A stretch of DNA of 16,351 nucleotides from SIG299 sp964632165. Lineage in GTDB: Bacteria > Bacillota > Clostridia > Lachnospirales > Lachnospiraceae. The notes under the pieces are model-generated. The model did no database searches. It was not told the DNA's origin and worked only from the letters and a program-made list of their open reading frames with translations. Position 1 is the stretch's first letter. Each line of letters begins with the position of its first letter. The stretch spans positions 1 through 16,351 of the forward strand of contig CAZWCZ010000036.1 of NCBI GenBank assembly GCA_964632165.1. Direction: 5' to 3'. This document shows, one piece after another, positions 1 to 7,872 of the stretch. Position numbers and translations under genes: made by a program.

Positions 1-1527
1 ACAGAAGCTGTTATCACCGTACCTGCTTATTTTAATGACGCACAGAGACAGGCAACCAAGGATGCAGGTAAGATCGCAGGTCTTGATGTAAAGAGAATCA
101 TCAATGAGCCGACCGCTGCGGCACTTGCATACGGACTGGACAACGAAAAAGAGCAAAAGATCATGGTATATGACCTGGGCGGCGGTACATTTGATGTATC
201 AGTAATTGAAATCGGTGACGGTGTTATCGAAGTACTTGCTACTTCCGGTGATAACAGACTGGGCGGTGATGACTTTGATGAAAGAATCACAAGATATTTT
301 GTAGATGAATTTAAGAAGGCAGAGGGTGTTGACTTATCTACGGATAAGATGGCAATGCAGAGATTAAGAGAAGCAGCAGAAAAGGCAAAGAAGGAACTTT
401 CTTCTCAGACAACAACAAACATTAACCTTCCGTTTATTACGGCAACGGCAGAAGGTCCGAAGCACTTTGACATGAACCTGACAAGAGCTAAATTTGATGA
501 GCTGACACATGATTTAGTGGAAAGAACGGCAATTCCGGTTCAAAACGCATTAAGAGATGCCGGAATCAATGCTTCTGAGCTGAGTAAGGTATTGCTGGTC
601 GGCGGTTCCACAAGAATTCCTGCTGTACAGGATAAGGTAAAACAGCTGACAGGACATGAACCAAGCAAAACATTGAATCCGGATGAGTGCGTTGCATTGG
701 GTGCTTCCATTCAGGGTGGTAAGCTCGCAGGCGATGCAGGTGCAGGCGATATCCTGCTGCTGGATGTTACTCCGCTTTCTCTTTCCATTGAAACAATGGG
801 TGGCGTAGCTACCAGACTGATCGAAAGAAATACAACCATTCCGACAAAGAAGAGCCAGATTTTCTCAACTGCAGCAGATAATCAGAGCGCTGTTGATATC
901 AATGTAGTACAGGGTGAGCGTCAGTTTGCAAGAGATAACAAATCTCTCGGACAGTTCCGTCTGGACGGCATTGCACCTGCAAGAAGGGGTGTTCCGCAGA
1001 TTGAAGTTACCTTTGATATTGATGCAAACGGTATCGTTAATGTATCTGCAAAGGATCTCGGAACAGGAAGAGAACAGCATATCACGATCACTGCAGGCTC
1101 CAATCTTTCGGATGCAGATATTGAAAAGGCAGTAAAAGAAGCTGCAGAATATGAAGCACAGGATAAGAAGCGTAAAGAAGCAGTAGAGACAAGAAATGAA
1201 GCGGATTCTATGGTGTTCCAGACCGAAAAGGCACTTGCTGATGTCGGCGATAAGATCAGTGCAGAGGATAAGACGGCAGTAGAAGCAGATCTTGCACATT
1301 TAAAGGAACTGATTGAAAAGACAAATCCGGAAGTGATGTCAGAAGGCGAAGTGGCTGATATCAAGGCAGCTAAAGAAAAACTGATGACAAGTGCTCAGGC
1401 ACTGTTCCAGAAGGTTTATGAACAGGCACAGGGTGCACAGGGTGCAGGACCTGATATGGGTGCAGGCACAGGCAGTCAGGATGGCTTCCAGGATGATGTG
1501 GTAGACGGAGATTACAGAGAAGTATAA
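1..1527 (+). CDS. dnaK: Chaperone DnaK (Hsp70), 5' end missing
   Basis: The reading frame is open from base 1, so the gene starts outside the window. About 508 codons remain; roughly the first 110 residues of a ~610-620 residue protein are absent. Visible Hsp70 signatures are VPAYFNDAQRQATKDAG at the left edge, INEPTAAALAYG, the second phosphate loop DLGGGTFD (near base 172) and LVGGSTRIP (near base 595). The linker and start of the substrate-binding domain, LLDVTPLSLSIET, lies near base 760. A helical lid and a Gly/Ala/Gln-rich tail ending DGDYREV follow. By family knowledge it is the cytosolic ATP-dependent chaperone that works with DnaJ and GrpE; dnaJ follows 147 bp downstream. In Clostridia this gene normally closes an hrcA-grpE-dnaK operon, which cannot be seen here. 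I see no convincing terminator directly after the stop. Confidence 0.98.
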   Translation, partial: TEAVITVPAYFNDAQRQATKDAGKIAGLDVKRIINEPTAAALAYGLDNEKEQKIMVYDLGGGTFDVSVIEIGDGVIEVLATSGDNRLGGDDFDERITRYFVDEFKKAEGVDLSTDKMAMQRLREAAEKAKKELSSQTTTNINLPFITATAEGPKHFDMNLTRAKFDELTHDLVERTAIPVQNALRDAGINASELSKVLLVGGSTRIPAVQDKVKQLTGHEPSKTLNPDECVALGASIQGGKLAGDAGAGDILLLDVTPLSLSIETMGGVATRLIERNTTIPTKKSQIFSTAADNQSAVDINVVQGERQFARDNKSLGQFRLDGIAPARRGVPQIEVTFDIDANGIVNVSAKDLGTGREQHITITAGSNLSDADIEKAVKEAAEYEAQDKKRKEAVETRNEADSMVFQTEKALADVGDKISAEDKTAVEADLAHLKELIEKTNPEVMSEGEVADIKAAKEKLMTSAQALFQKVYEQAQGAQGAGPDMGAGTGSQDGFQDDVVDGDYREV

Positions 1528-1569
1528 TCCGTCTGACGCGGGTTACTGGAACCTGAGTGGGCATAAAAC

Positions 1570-1598
1570 TTGCATTTTATAGGATAATATGATAAAAT
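1570..1598 (+). promoter_or_regulatory. Putative sigma-A promoter for dnaJ (extended -10)
   Basis: The dnaK-dnaJ gap holds TTGCAT at 1570-1575, a 17-nt spacer and TAAAAT at 1593-1598, preceded by TG at 1590-1591 (extended -10 pattern TGnTAAAAT). The -35 is weak (3 of 6), the -10 is 5 of 6. If real, transcription would start near 1605 and the leader would begin just before the hairpin at 1621-1651. This would let dnaJ be expressed independently of dnaK. The call rests on inspection only. Confidence 0.4.
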
Positions 1599-1620
1599 CA
1601 TTAGTCGCGTGAGCGATATG

Positions 1621-1651
1621 CATATAGGCAGTCAATCCGGCTGCCTATATG
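1621..1651 (+). other. Perfect 11-bp inverted repeat in the dnaJ leader
   Basis: CATATAGGCAG (1621-1631) and CTGCCTATATG (1641-1651) are perfect reverse complements separated by a 9-nt loop. The sequence after the stem (GTTATTAAAA) is not a U-run, so a strong intrinsic terminator is unlikely. The hairpin sits about 13 nt upstream of the SD-like GGGTGAT and 23 nt upstream of the preferred dnaJ start. It may stabilise the 5' end of a dnaJ transcript or mark a processing site between dnaK and dnaJ. Confidence 0.6.
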
Positions 1652-1674
1652 TTATTAAAAAATGGGTGATGAAA

Positions 1675-2871
1675 ATGGCAGAGAGCAAGAGAGATTATTA
1701 TGAGGTCCTGGGGGTATCCAAAGGGGCATCTGATGATGAATTAAAAAAAGCATATCGTCAGGTGGCAAAAAAGTATCATCCGGACATGAATCCGGGAGAT
1801 AAAGAGGCGGAAGCTAAGTTTAAAGAGGCATCCGAAGCGTATGCAATACTGAGCGATCCGGAAAAAAGAAGGCAGTATGATCAGTTTGGTCATGCGGCAT
1901 TTGAGCAGGGCGGTGCCGGTGCAGGCGGTTTTGATTTTTCCGGTGACATGAGTGACTTGTTTGGAAGTTTTGGTGACATTTTTGGCGATCTTTTCGGAGG
2001 CGGCAGCAGGTATCGCAATAATGACGGACCGGTAAAAGGAGCCAATGTGCGTGCCGGCATCCGTATTTCATTCGAAGAGGCTGTTTTTGGCACGGATAAG
2101 GAACTGGAACTGAATTTGAAAGAAGAATGTAAAACCTGTCATGGCAGCGGAGCAAAGCCGGGAACCGGTGCAGAAACCTGTTCCAAGTGCGGAGGACGCG
2201 GACAGGTTGTATATAGGCAGCAGTCGTTGTTTGGCATGACACAGAGCATTCAGGCATGTCCGGATTGCCACGGTACCGGAAAGATCATCAAGGAGAAATG
2301 TCCGGATTGTCGTGGAGGCGGCTATATTACAGTCAGAAAGAAAATAGAAGTTTCCATTCCTGCCGGTATTGACAACGGACAGAGCATTCGTATCCGCGGC
2401 AAGGGAGAACCGGGAGAACGCGGTGGTGAAAGAGGAGATCTGCTGGTAGAAGTAAATGTGCGGAATCATGAGACGTTCCGCCGCCAGGATATGGATATTT
2501 ATTCAGCAGTTCCGTTAAGTTTTACGACGGCGGCACTTGGCGGTGATATCCGTGTCAACACGGTAGACGGAGATGTTTTATATACAGTGGCACCGGGAAC
2601 ACAGACCGGTACGAAAGTACGTCTTCGCGGCAAGGGAGTTCCGTCGTTGCGTAACAAGCAGGTAAGGGGAGATCACTATGTTACATTGAATGTACAGGTG
2701 CCTACCCATCTGACAGCAGAACAGAAGTCTTTGCTGAAGCAGCTGGAAGCAAGCTTTGGCGGAGAGAAAAAGAACACATCCGCAGAAGAAACAGAAAAAA
2801 AGTCCGAAAAAAAGGGTGTAAAAAAAAGAGTAGAAAAGTTTTTTGAGAATCTGGTAGATGATGAGAAATAA
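1675..2871 (+). CDS. dnaJ: Chaperone DnaJ (Hsp40, type I)
   Basis: A 398-residue type I J-protein, the co-chaperone that stimulates DnaK ATP hydrolysis and delivers unfolded clients. The J domain spans residues ~6-72 with HPD at 35-37. A Gly/Phe-rich stretch follows, rich in FGDIFGDLFGGG-like repeats. Four CxxCxGxG zinc motifs lie at residues ~152-216 (CKTCHGSG, CSKCGGRG, CPDCHGTG, CPDCRGGG), then the C-terminal substrate-binding and dimerisation domains. I chose ATG 1675 because MAESKRDYYEVLGV matches the family N-terminus and GGGTGAT lies 4 nt upstream. In-frame starts at 1669 and 1609 are possible but add non-homologous residues, and the 1609 start crosses the hairpin. The last ~40 residues are an unusual Lys/Glu-rich tail encoded by A-runs, making the protein slightly longer than the usual ~375-380. 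Confidence 0.97.
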   Translation: MAESKRDYYEVLGVSKGASDDELKKAYRQVAKKYHPDMNPGDKEAEAKFKEASEAYAILSDPEKRRQYDQFGHAAFEQGGAGAGGFDFSGDMSDLFGSFGDIFGDLFGGGSRYRNNDGPVKGANVRAGIRISFEEAVFGTDKELELNLKEECKTCHGSGAKPGTGAETCSKCGGRGQVVYRQQSLFGMTQSIQACPDCHGTGKIIKEKCPDCRGGGYITVRKKIEVSIPAGIDNGQSIRIRGKGEPGERGGERGDLLVEVNVRNHETFRRQDMDIYSAVPLSFTTAALGGDIRVNTVDGDVLYTVAPGTQTGTKVRLRGKGVPSLRNKQVRGDHYVTLNVQVPTHLTAEQKSLLKQLEASFGGEKKNTSAEETEKKSEKKGVKKRVEKFFENLVDDEK

Positions 2872-2886
2872 GCAGAAAAAGCAGAG

Positions 2887-2920
2887 TAGCACAAAAAAAT
2901 GTGCTAGTCTGTTTTTGTGC
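2887..2920 (+). terminator. Possible weak terminator or attenuator after dnaJ
   Basis: TAGCAC (2887-2892) can pair with GTGCTA (2901-2906) around an A-rich loop, followed after GTCTG by TTTTTG. This is a short terminator-like hairpin. The same GCAC, extended as GCACAAAAA (2889-2897), is also a perfect reverse complement of TTTTTGTGC (2912-2920), so two mutually exclusive folds exist. The stem is only 6 bp and the U-tract is displaced by about 5 nt, so any termination is probably partial and prmA may be read through from dnaJ. Confidence 0.35.
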
Positions 2921-2952
2921 GTTTATAGTGTAGAGAAAAAGAGGAAAAGGAC

Positions 2953-3972
2953 ATGAAGTGGAAAAAGATTTCATTTGAGACGACAACGGAAGCGGTAGAT
3001 CTGGTAAGTGCGATGTTAGACGAACTTGGGATTGACGGAATTGAGATTGAAGATAATGTGCAGCTTTCGGAGGAAGATAAAAAGAAGATGTTCATTGACT
3101 TTTTGCCGGAACTTCCGGAAGATGAAGGAAAAGCAAAGATCAGTTTTTACGTGGAGGAAGATACAGCTGTGGAAACGGTGATCGAACAGGTGCAGAATGG
3201 TCTGCACGAACTGGATGCTTTTGTGGATACCGGAGAAAAGGTATTTACGGTTTCCGTCACGGAAGATAAAGACTGGGTAAATAATTGGAAGGCATTTTTT
3301 AAACCGTTTCGTGTTGACGACAGCATTGTGATCAAACCGACCTGGGAAACATTGGATGAAACAAAAGAGGGAGATATGGTCATAGAGATAGATCCCGGAA
3401 CAGCGTTCGGAACCGGATCTCATGAAACAACAAAACTTTGTATCCTGAATCTGAAAAAGTATGAGAAAACGGCAGACAAGGTGCTTGACCTTGGCTGTGG
3501 CAGCGGGATCCTTTCTATTGTGGCACGAAAACTCGGCGCATCGTATGTTGCAGGAACGGACATTGATGAAAATGCGGTAAAGGTGGCTGCAGAAAATGCG
3601 ATCCAGAACAAACTGGTGGCAGCAGCTGCACTTTGTGCACCCGGAACGGATGAAGAAGCTGACAGCGAAATAATAGAAGCGGCGAACAAGGGATGCGGAT
3701 ATTATCTGAGCAATGTGCTTACAGAGCCGGAGTCGCGTATGCTCCTCGGCAATGATTATGACATAGTAGTTGCCAATATCCTGGCAGATGTGATCATACC
3801 GCTGGCAGAGGTTGCCGGAGAGTTTATGAAGCCGGGGGCTTTATTTATCAGTTCAGGAATCATTTATCTGAAAGCAGAAGAAGTAAAAGAAGCATTGCTG
3901 GCAAATGGATTTGAACTTGTAGAAACAACACAGATGGGAGACTGGTTTTCCTATGTGGTCAGAAAAAGATAG
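2953..3972 (+). CDS. prmA: Ribosomal protein L11 methyltransferase PrmA
   Basis: A 339-residue SAM-dependent methyltransferase that methylates ribosomal protein L11. The N-terminal domain opens MKWKKISFETTTEAVD. The catalytic domain shows DPGTAFGTGSHETT, the SAM-binding motif DLGCGSGIL (from residue 179) and the conserved VANILADVI (Asn at ~275), with GWFS-like DWFSYVV at the C-terminus. The start has GAGGAAAAGG just upstream. The segment between the acidic SAM loop region and VANIL (residues ~222-268) is about 47 residues, against about 17-20 in the E. coli-type enzyme, so there is an insertion of roughly 30 residues with two Cys and an acidic stretch. The stop lies 16 nt before the preferred start of the next gene, consistent with cotranscription. 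Confidence 0.96.
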   Translation: MKWKKISFETTTEAVDLVSAMLDELGIDGIEIEDNVQLSEEDKKKMFIDFLPELPEDEGKAKISFYVEEDTAVETVIEQVQNGLHELDAFVDTGEKVFTVSVTEDKDWVNNWKAFFKPFRVDDSIVIKPTWETLDETKEGDMVIEIDPGTAFGTGSHETTKLCILNLKKYEKTADKVLDLGCGSGILSIVARKLGASYVAGTDIDENAVKVAAENAIQNKLVAAAALCAPGTDEEADSEIIEAANKGCGYYLSNVLTEPESRMLLGNDYDIVVANILADVIIPLAEVAGEFMKPGALFISSGIIYLKAEEVKEALLANGFELVETTQMGDWFSYVVRKR

Positions 3973-3988
3973 AAAGGCGGAAAAAAAG

Positions 3989-5227
3989 ATGATATATCAG
4001 GAAAGAAGAAACAGAACGGCAGAACAGATGGAACAGGGAAGTATCCTGATCCTGTATTCGGGAGAGGCTGTACATATCAGTGCGGATGCATATCAGCATT
4101 TTGAAGCGAATCGCCAATTTTTTTATCTGACCGGGATACGCAGAAGTAATATGGCACTTATTATCGATAAATGCGGAGAGAAGGTTACAGAGACCTTATT
4201 CATTGAACCAATCGATCCTGCAATTGAACGCTGGGTCGGAAAGAAAATGACCAGGGAAGAAGCAGAAGAAATCAGTGGGATCACACAGATACGATGGATA
4301 GACAGCCTGACGGCAGCAGTGGATTCCATTATGAACCGCAAACTTCCTAAAAAAGTATATTTTGATACATACCGTCATGCAGGCGCAGATCTGCCGGATT
4401 ATAATCTGGTACGTGCCGGTGAATTCCGCACGTTATATCCCGAGACAGAGATATGTTCCATCTATCCGATCATTGCGGGGCTTCGCATGGTAAAGGATGC
4501 GGAAGAGATCCGGACGACAAAAGAGGCTGTTGAGGTGACCGATCAGGCATTGAATCATGTGCTGAGAACATTAAGACCGGGAATGATGGAATATCAGGTT
4601 CAGGCAGAGTTTGAATATAAGGTTAAAATGGCCGGTGCAGACGGAATGGCATTTCCGACGATCGCCGGATCCGGTGCAAACGGAACGATGCTCCATTATG
4701 AAACAAACCATGCCGAATGCAAGGAAAATACATTGATCTTATTAGATCTTGGAGCAAGAGTCAAAGGATACAATGCGGATATTACAAGAACATATCCGGT
4801 CAGCGGGACGTATACGCAGCGGCAGAAACAGATCTATGACCTTGTTTTAAAGGCAAATCAGGCTGTGACAGAACTTGCGGGACCGGGAGTAACCTTACTT
4901 GAATTGAATAACTGCTGCAAAAAGGTTCTTGCAGAAGGACTGATGCAGCTGGGACTGATCGAAAAGGAAGAAGAAGTAGGAAAGTATTATATGCACAGTG
5001 TTTCCCATCATCTCGGGATTGATGTGCATGACGTGACCGTGCCGGAAAAAGCAAAATTGGAACCGGGAATGATCATTACTAATGAACCGGGACTTTATAT
5101 TGATGAGGAAGAAATCGGCATCCGGATCGAGGATGATCTTCTGATCACGGAAAACGGCTGTGAAGTGCTGTCTGCACAGATTCTTCGGACAACAGAAGAA
5201 ATTGAAGAAATGATGAAGGAACGGTAG
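3989..5227 (+). CDS. pepP: Aminopeptidase P (Xaa-Pro aminopeptidase, M24B)
   Basis: A 412-residue dinuclear-metal peptidase expected to release N-terminal residues that precede proline. An AMP_N-type domain fills residues ~1-120 and the pita-bread M24 fold follows. All five expected metal ligands can be placed by motif: Asp253 and Asp264 in LLDLGARVKGYNADITRTYP, His340 in SVSHHLGIDVHDV, Glu366 in TNEPGLYID and Glu381 in GIRIEDDLL. I chose ATG 3989, which has AAAGGCGG about 8-9 nt upstream. A longer reading from ATG 3953 would overlap prmA by 20 nt, lacks its own SD and adds a Lys-rich 12-residue leader. No signal peptide is visible, so it is probably cytosolic and takes part in peptide turnover. 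The next gene begins 1 nt after the stop. Confidence 0.94.
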   Translation: MIYQERRNRTAEQMEQGSILILYSGEAVHISADAYQHFEANRQFFYLTGIRRSNMALIIDKCGEKVTETLFIEPIDPAIERWVGKKMTREEAEEISGITQIRWIDSLTAAVDSIMNRKLPKKVYFDTYRHAGADLPDYNLVRAGEFRTLYPETEICSIYPIIAGLRMVKDAEEIRTTKEAVEVTDQALNHVLRTLRPGMMEYQVQAEFEYKVKMAGADGMAFPTIAGSGANGTMLHYETNHAECKENTLILLDLGARVKGYNADITRTYPVSGTYTQRQKQIYDLVLKANQAVTELAGPGVTLLELNNCCKKVLAEGLMQLGLIEKEEEVGKYYMHSVSHHLGIDVHDVTVPEKAKLEPGMIITNEPGLYIDEEEIGIRIEDDLLITENGCEVLSAQILRTTEEIEEMMKER

Positions 5228-5228
5228 G

Positions 5229-5873
5229 ATGCAGACAGAGACCTTTATATTTATTATGGAACTGATAGGAACCATTGCATTTGCTTCGGCAGGAGCAATG
5301 GTGGCGGTGGAAAAAGAAATGGATGTCCTTGGCGTATGTGTGCTTGGTATGACAACAGCGGTTGGAGGAGGGATGATCCGGGATCTGATCCTTGGAGTCA
5401 CACCCCCGGCAATGTTTCAAAATCCGGTATATGCTTTGGTGGCCATTGCATTTTCATTATTTGTATTTGTTGCGGCATATTATCATAAACTGAGGGAAAG
5501 CAGACTGTATGCAGCATATGACAGACTTATGCTGATCTGCGATTCTCTTGGTCTGGCCATTTTTACTGTTGTCGGAGTTACTACTGCATGGCAGATGGAA
5601 TATGAAACGACAGCATTTTTGCAGGTGTTTGTCGGAGTGCTGACCGGTGTCGGCGGCGGGGTACTTCGGGACGTGATGGCCGGAAACACACCGTATATTT
5701 TTGTGAAGCATGTATATGCCAGCGCTTCTATTATCGGAGCGATCGTAACTGTAGTGCTGGTTGACATCTGCGGCGAATTTGTCGGAATGTTGGCTGGCGC
5801 CGTGGCCGTATTTGTCATCCGTATTCTGGCGGCTTATTTCAAATGGAACCTTCCGAGGATCAGAAAGGATTAA
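5229..5873 (+). CDS. TRIC-type cation channel family protein (UPF0126)
   Basis: A 214-residue polytopic membrane protein with about seven hydrophobic segments arranged as two homologous halves. Each half carries the family signature GGGxxRD: GGGMIRD at residues 46-52 and GGGVLRD at 142-148, with following (A/V)G(N/V)TP. Prokaryotic members of this family form trimeric cation-permeable channels related to the animal TRIC channels; the physiological ion and role in bacteria are not settled. The start ATG lies 1 nt after the aminopeptidase stop with AAGGA ~9 nt upstream, indicating translational coupling. Nothing in the flanking genes (peptidase, rRNA methyltransferase) explains a channel here. 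The family assignment is firm, the function is inferred from the family. Confidence 0.92.
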   Translation: MQTETFIFIMELIGTIAFASAGAMVAVEKEMDVLGVCVLGMTTAVGGGMIRDLILGVTPPAMFQNPVYALVAIAFSLFVFVAAYYHKLRESRLYAAYDRLMLICDSLGLAIFTVVGVTTAWQMEYETTAFLQVFVGVLTGVGGGVLRDVMAGNTPYIFVKHVYASASIIGAIVTVVLVDICGEFVGMLAGAVAVFVIRILAAYFKWNLPRIRKD

Positions 5874-5875
5874 AG

Positions 5876-6625
5876 ATGCATTGTTTTTATTGCGAAGAAC
5901 ATAATGTGACGGGAAATACCGTGCGTCTGGAAGGCATGGATGTCAATCACATCAAAAATGTATTGCGTATGCGGGAAGGAGAAACTCTGACGGTTTGTGA
6001 CGGGACAGGGAAAGAATATTTTTGTGAAATTTCCGGATATGAAGATGGGAAGGCGGTTTTGCACATTTTAGAAAAAAAGCAGGCACAGACAGAACTTCCG
6101 GTAAGACTGGTACTATACCAGGGACTGCCTAAAAAAGACAAGATGGAACTGATCATTCAGAAGGCAGTAGAACTTGGTGCTGCCGAGATCATACCGGTCA
6201 TGACAAAACGCTGTATTGTAAAGCTGGATGAAGAGAAAAAAGAAATGAAAAAGATGGAGCGGTGGCAGGCAATTGCGGAAAGTGCCGCAAAACAGTCGGG
6301 AAGAGCGGTCATTCCTAAAGTGGGGAGAGTTTTGTCTTTTCAGGAAGCTCTGCAGAAAGCCGCAGGTGAAGGAATGGCATTGATCCCGTATGAACTGGAA
6401 GAAGGGATGCAGTCACTGAAAGAGGCAGCAGAACGTGCCGTTACGCAGAAAACGGTATCGGTTTTTATCGGCCCGGAAGGCGGGTTTGAGGAAACAGAAG
6501 CAGAAAGGGCAAAAGAACAGGGAGTCATACCGGTTTCTCTTGGAAAACGTATCCTGAGGACAGAAACGGCAGGATTTACGACACTTTCCATTTTGATGTA
6601 TGAGATAGAATGCAGAAGCATATAG
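5876..6625 (+). CDS. rsmE: 16S rRNA (uracil1498-N3)-methyltransferase RsmE
   Basis: A 249-residue SPOUT-class methyltransferase predicted to form m3U1498 in 16S rRNA of the 30S subunit. The N-terminal PUA-like domain includes HIKNVLRMREGE. The C-terminal knotted SAM-binding fold shows FIGPEGGFEETE (GPEGG at ~199-203) and LGKRILRTETA (~222-232), both diagnostic. Internal QGLPKKDKMELIIQKAVELG is also typical. I chose ATG 5876, giving MHCFYCEE, because AAAGGA lies 6 nt upstream; an upstream in-frame ATG at 5843 would overlap the channel gene by 31 nt. It starts 2 nt after the channel stop and ends 10 nt before the cysteine desulfurase. prmA-rsmE proximity is a common arrangement in Firmicutes. 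Confidence 0.96.
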   Translation: MHCFYCEEHNVTGNTVRLEGMDVNHIKNVLRMREGETLTVCDGTGKEYFCEISGYEDGKAVLHILEKKQAQTELPVRLVLYQGLPKKDKMELIIQKAVELGAAEIIPVMTKRCIVKLDEEKKEMKKMERWQAIAESAAKQSGRAVIPKVGRVLSFQEALQKAAGEGMALIPYELEEGMQSLKEAAERAVTQKTVSVFIGPEGGFEETEAERAKEQGVIPVSLGKRILRTETAGFTTLSILMYEIECRSI

Positions 6626-6635
6626 AGGATAAAAC

Positions 6636-7799
6636 ATGGAAGCATATTTAGATAATGCTGCAACAACCAAAGTAAGCGCAGCGGTAATGGAGAAAATGGA
6701 GCAGGTATTTCTTTCAGATTACGGTAATCCGTCATCCATGCACAGGAAAGGTATGGAAGCGGAACAGTATGTCAAAGAAGCCAGACAGGAGATCGCAAAA
6801 GTGTTAAAATGCGAACCTTCGGAGATCCTGTTTACTTCGGGAGGAACCGAATCCAACAATATGGCATTGATCGGAACGGCAATTGCTAACCGGAGGGCAG
6901 GAAATCATATCATAACGACGCGGATAGAACATGCATCGGTGTATGAACCACTGCTGTTTTTGGAAGAAATGGGATTTCGAATTACATTTGTTCCGGTAGA
7001 TGAAGCGGGAAGAGTGGATATAGAGGCTCTTTTGAATGCGATTGGAGAAGATACGATTCTTGTATCGGTCATGTATGTCAATAATGAGATTGGAAGCGTG
7101 GAACCGATTGCAGAAATCGCAAAACGGATCAAGGAAAAGAAAAAAAGTGTAATATTTCATGTAGATGCGATTCAGGCATTCGGAAAGTTCAGGATCTTTC
7201 CGGAAAAAGAAGGAATCGATCTGTTGAGTGCCAGCGGACATAAAATACATGGACCGAAAGGAAGCGGTTTCTTGTATGTAAAGAATCGTACGAAGATACG
7301 TCCGGTCATTTACGGCGGAGGTCAGGAGCGGGGAATGCGTTCCGGAACGGAAAACGTGCCTGCCATTGCAGGAATCGGACAGGCAGCGAAAGATATGTAT
7401 TCCAATCTTGAACAAAATCGGGCGCATCTGCTGGATCTTAAAAAAATGTTGGCAGAGAGGCTGTCAGCACTGGAGGGAGTCACACTCAACGGGATTCCCA
7501 AGGAAGGCATAGATGCTTCGGCACCACATGTCCTCAGTGCAAGTTTTCTTGGGATACGCAGTGAGGTGCTCTTACATGCACTTGAAGAAAAAGGAGTATA
7601 TGTATCTTCGGGTTCTGCGTGTTCATCCAATCATCCGGATATCAGTGGGACTTTAGTGGCGATCGGTGTAAAAAAAGAATTACTGGATGCCACACTCCGA
7701 TTCAGTTTTTCGGTGCAGACAACGATGGAAGAGGTGTTATATGCGGCAGACTGCGTGGAGGAACTGCTTCCGAAGTTACGTCGCTTTTACAGAAAATAA
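6636..7799 (+). CDS. Cysteine desulfurase (NifS/IscS family)
   Basis: A 387-residue class V PLP-dependent enzyme that takes sulfur from L-cysteine as a protein persulfide, releasing alanine. Visible elements are YLDNAATT at the N-terminus, the FTSGGTESNN phosphate-binding loop, HVDAIQAFGK, the PLP lysine Lys203 in SASGHKIHGPKG, RSGTENVP and the sulfur-carrying Cys329 in SSGSACSSNHP. Its position directly upstream of thiI suggests it feeds ThiI for tRNA 4-thiouridine, as NifZ does in Bacillus subtilis; no IscU-type scaffold is present nearby. I leave the symbol blank because sequence alone does not separate iscS, nifS and nifZ naming. GAGG upstream and a 10-bp gap to rsmE indicate the same operon as the preceding genes. 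Confidence 0.95.
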   Translation: MEAYLDNAATTKVSAAVMEKMEQVFLSDYGNPSSMHRKGMEAEQYVKEARQEIAKVLKCEPSEILFTSGGTESNNMALIGTAIANRRAGNHIITTRIEHASVYEPLLFLEEMGFRITFVPVDEAGRVDIEALLNAIGEDTILVSVMYVNNEIGSVEPIAEIAKRIKEKKKSVIFHVDAIQAFGKFRIFPEKEGIDLLSASGHKIHGPKGSGFLYVKNRTKIRPVIYGGGQERGMRSGTENVPAIAGIGQAAKDMYSNLEQNRAHLLDLKKMLAERLSALEGVTLNGIPKEGIDASAPHVLSASFLGIRSEVLLHALEEKGVYVSSGSACSSNHPDISGTLVAIGVKKELLDATLRFSFSVQTTMEEVLYAADCVEELLPKLRRFYRK

Positions 7800-7828
7800 T
7801 TGTTATTTAAAGAATGACATGCTATAAT
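7800..7828 (+). promoter_or_regulatory. Strong sigma-A promoter for thiI
   Basis: TTGTTA (7800-7805), a 17-nt spacer and a perfect TATAAT (7823-7828) preceded by TGC, which is an extended -10. Predicted start is about 7835, giving a ~38-nt leader. A 6-bp inverted repeat, AATGAC (7813-7818) and GTCATT (7845-7850), brackets the -10 and start site; it may be chance. This is the best promoter match in the window, so thiI can be expressed apart from the desulfurase. Confidence 0.7.
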
Positions 7829-7872
7829 GTATAAGATAAGGTAGGTCATTTCTTGGAAGATGAGGGAAACAA

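Noticed and set aside
865..1364. Overlapping - strand open frames opposite dnaK
   Set aside because: Low-complexity Ser/Cys/Phe-rich translations with no motif, inside a strongly conserved Hsp70 region.
3953..3988. ATG 3953 as the aminopeptidase start
   Set aside because: It overlaps prmA, has no SD and adds 12 residues not typical of the family; ATG 3989 has AAAGGCGG at a good distance.
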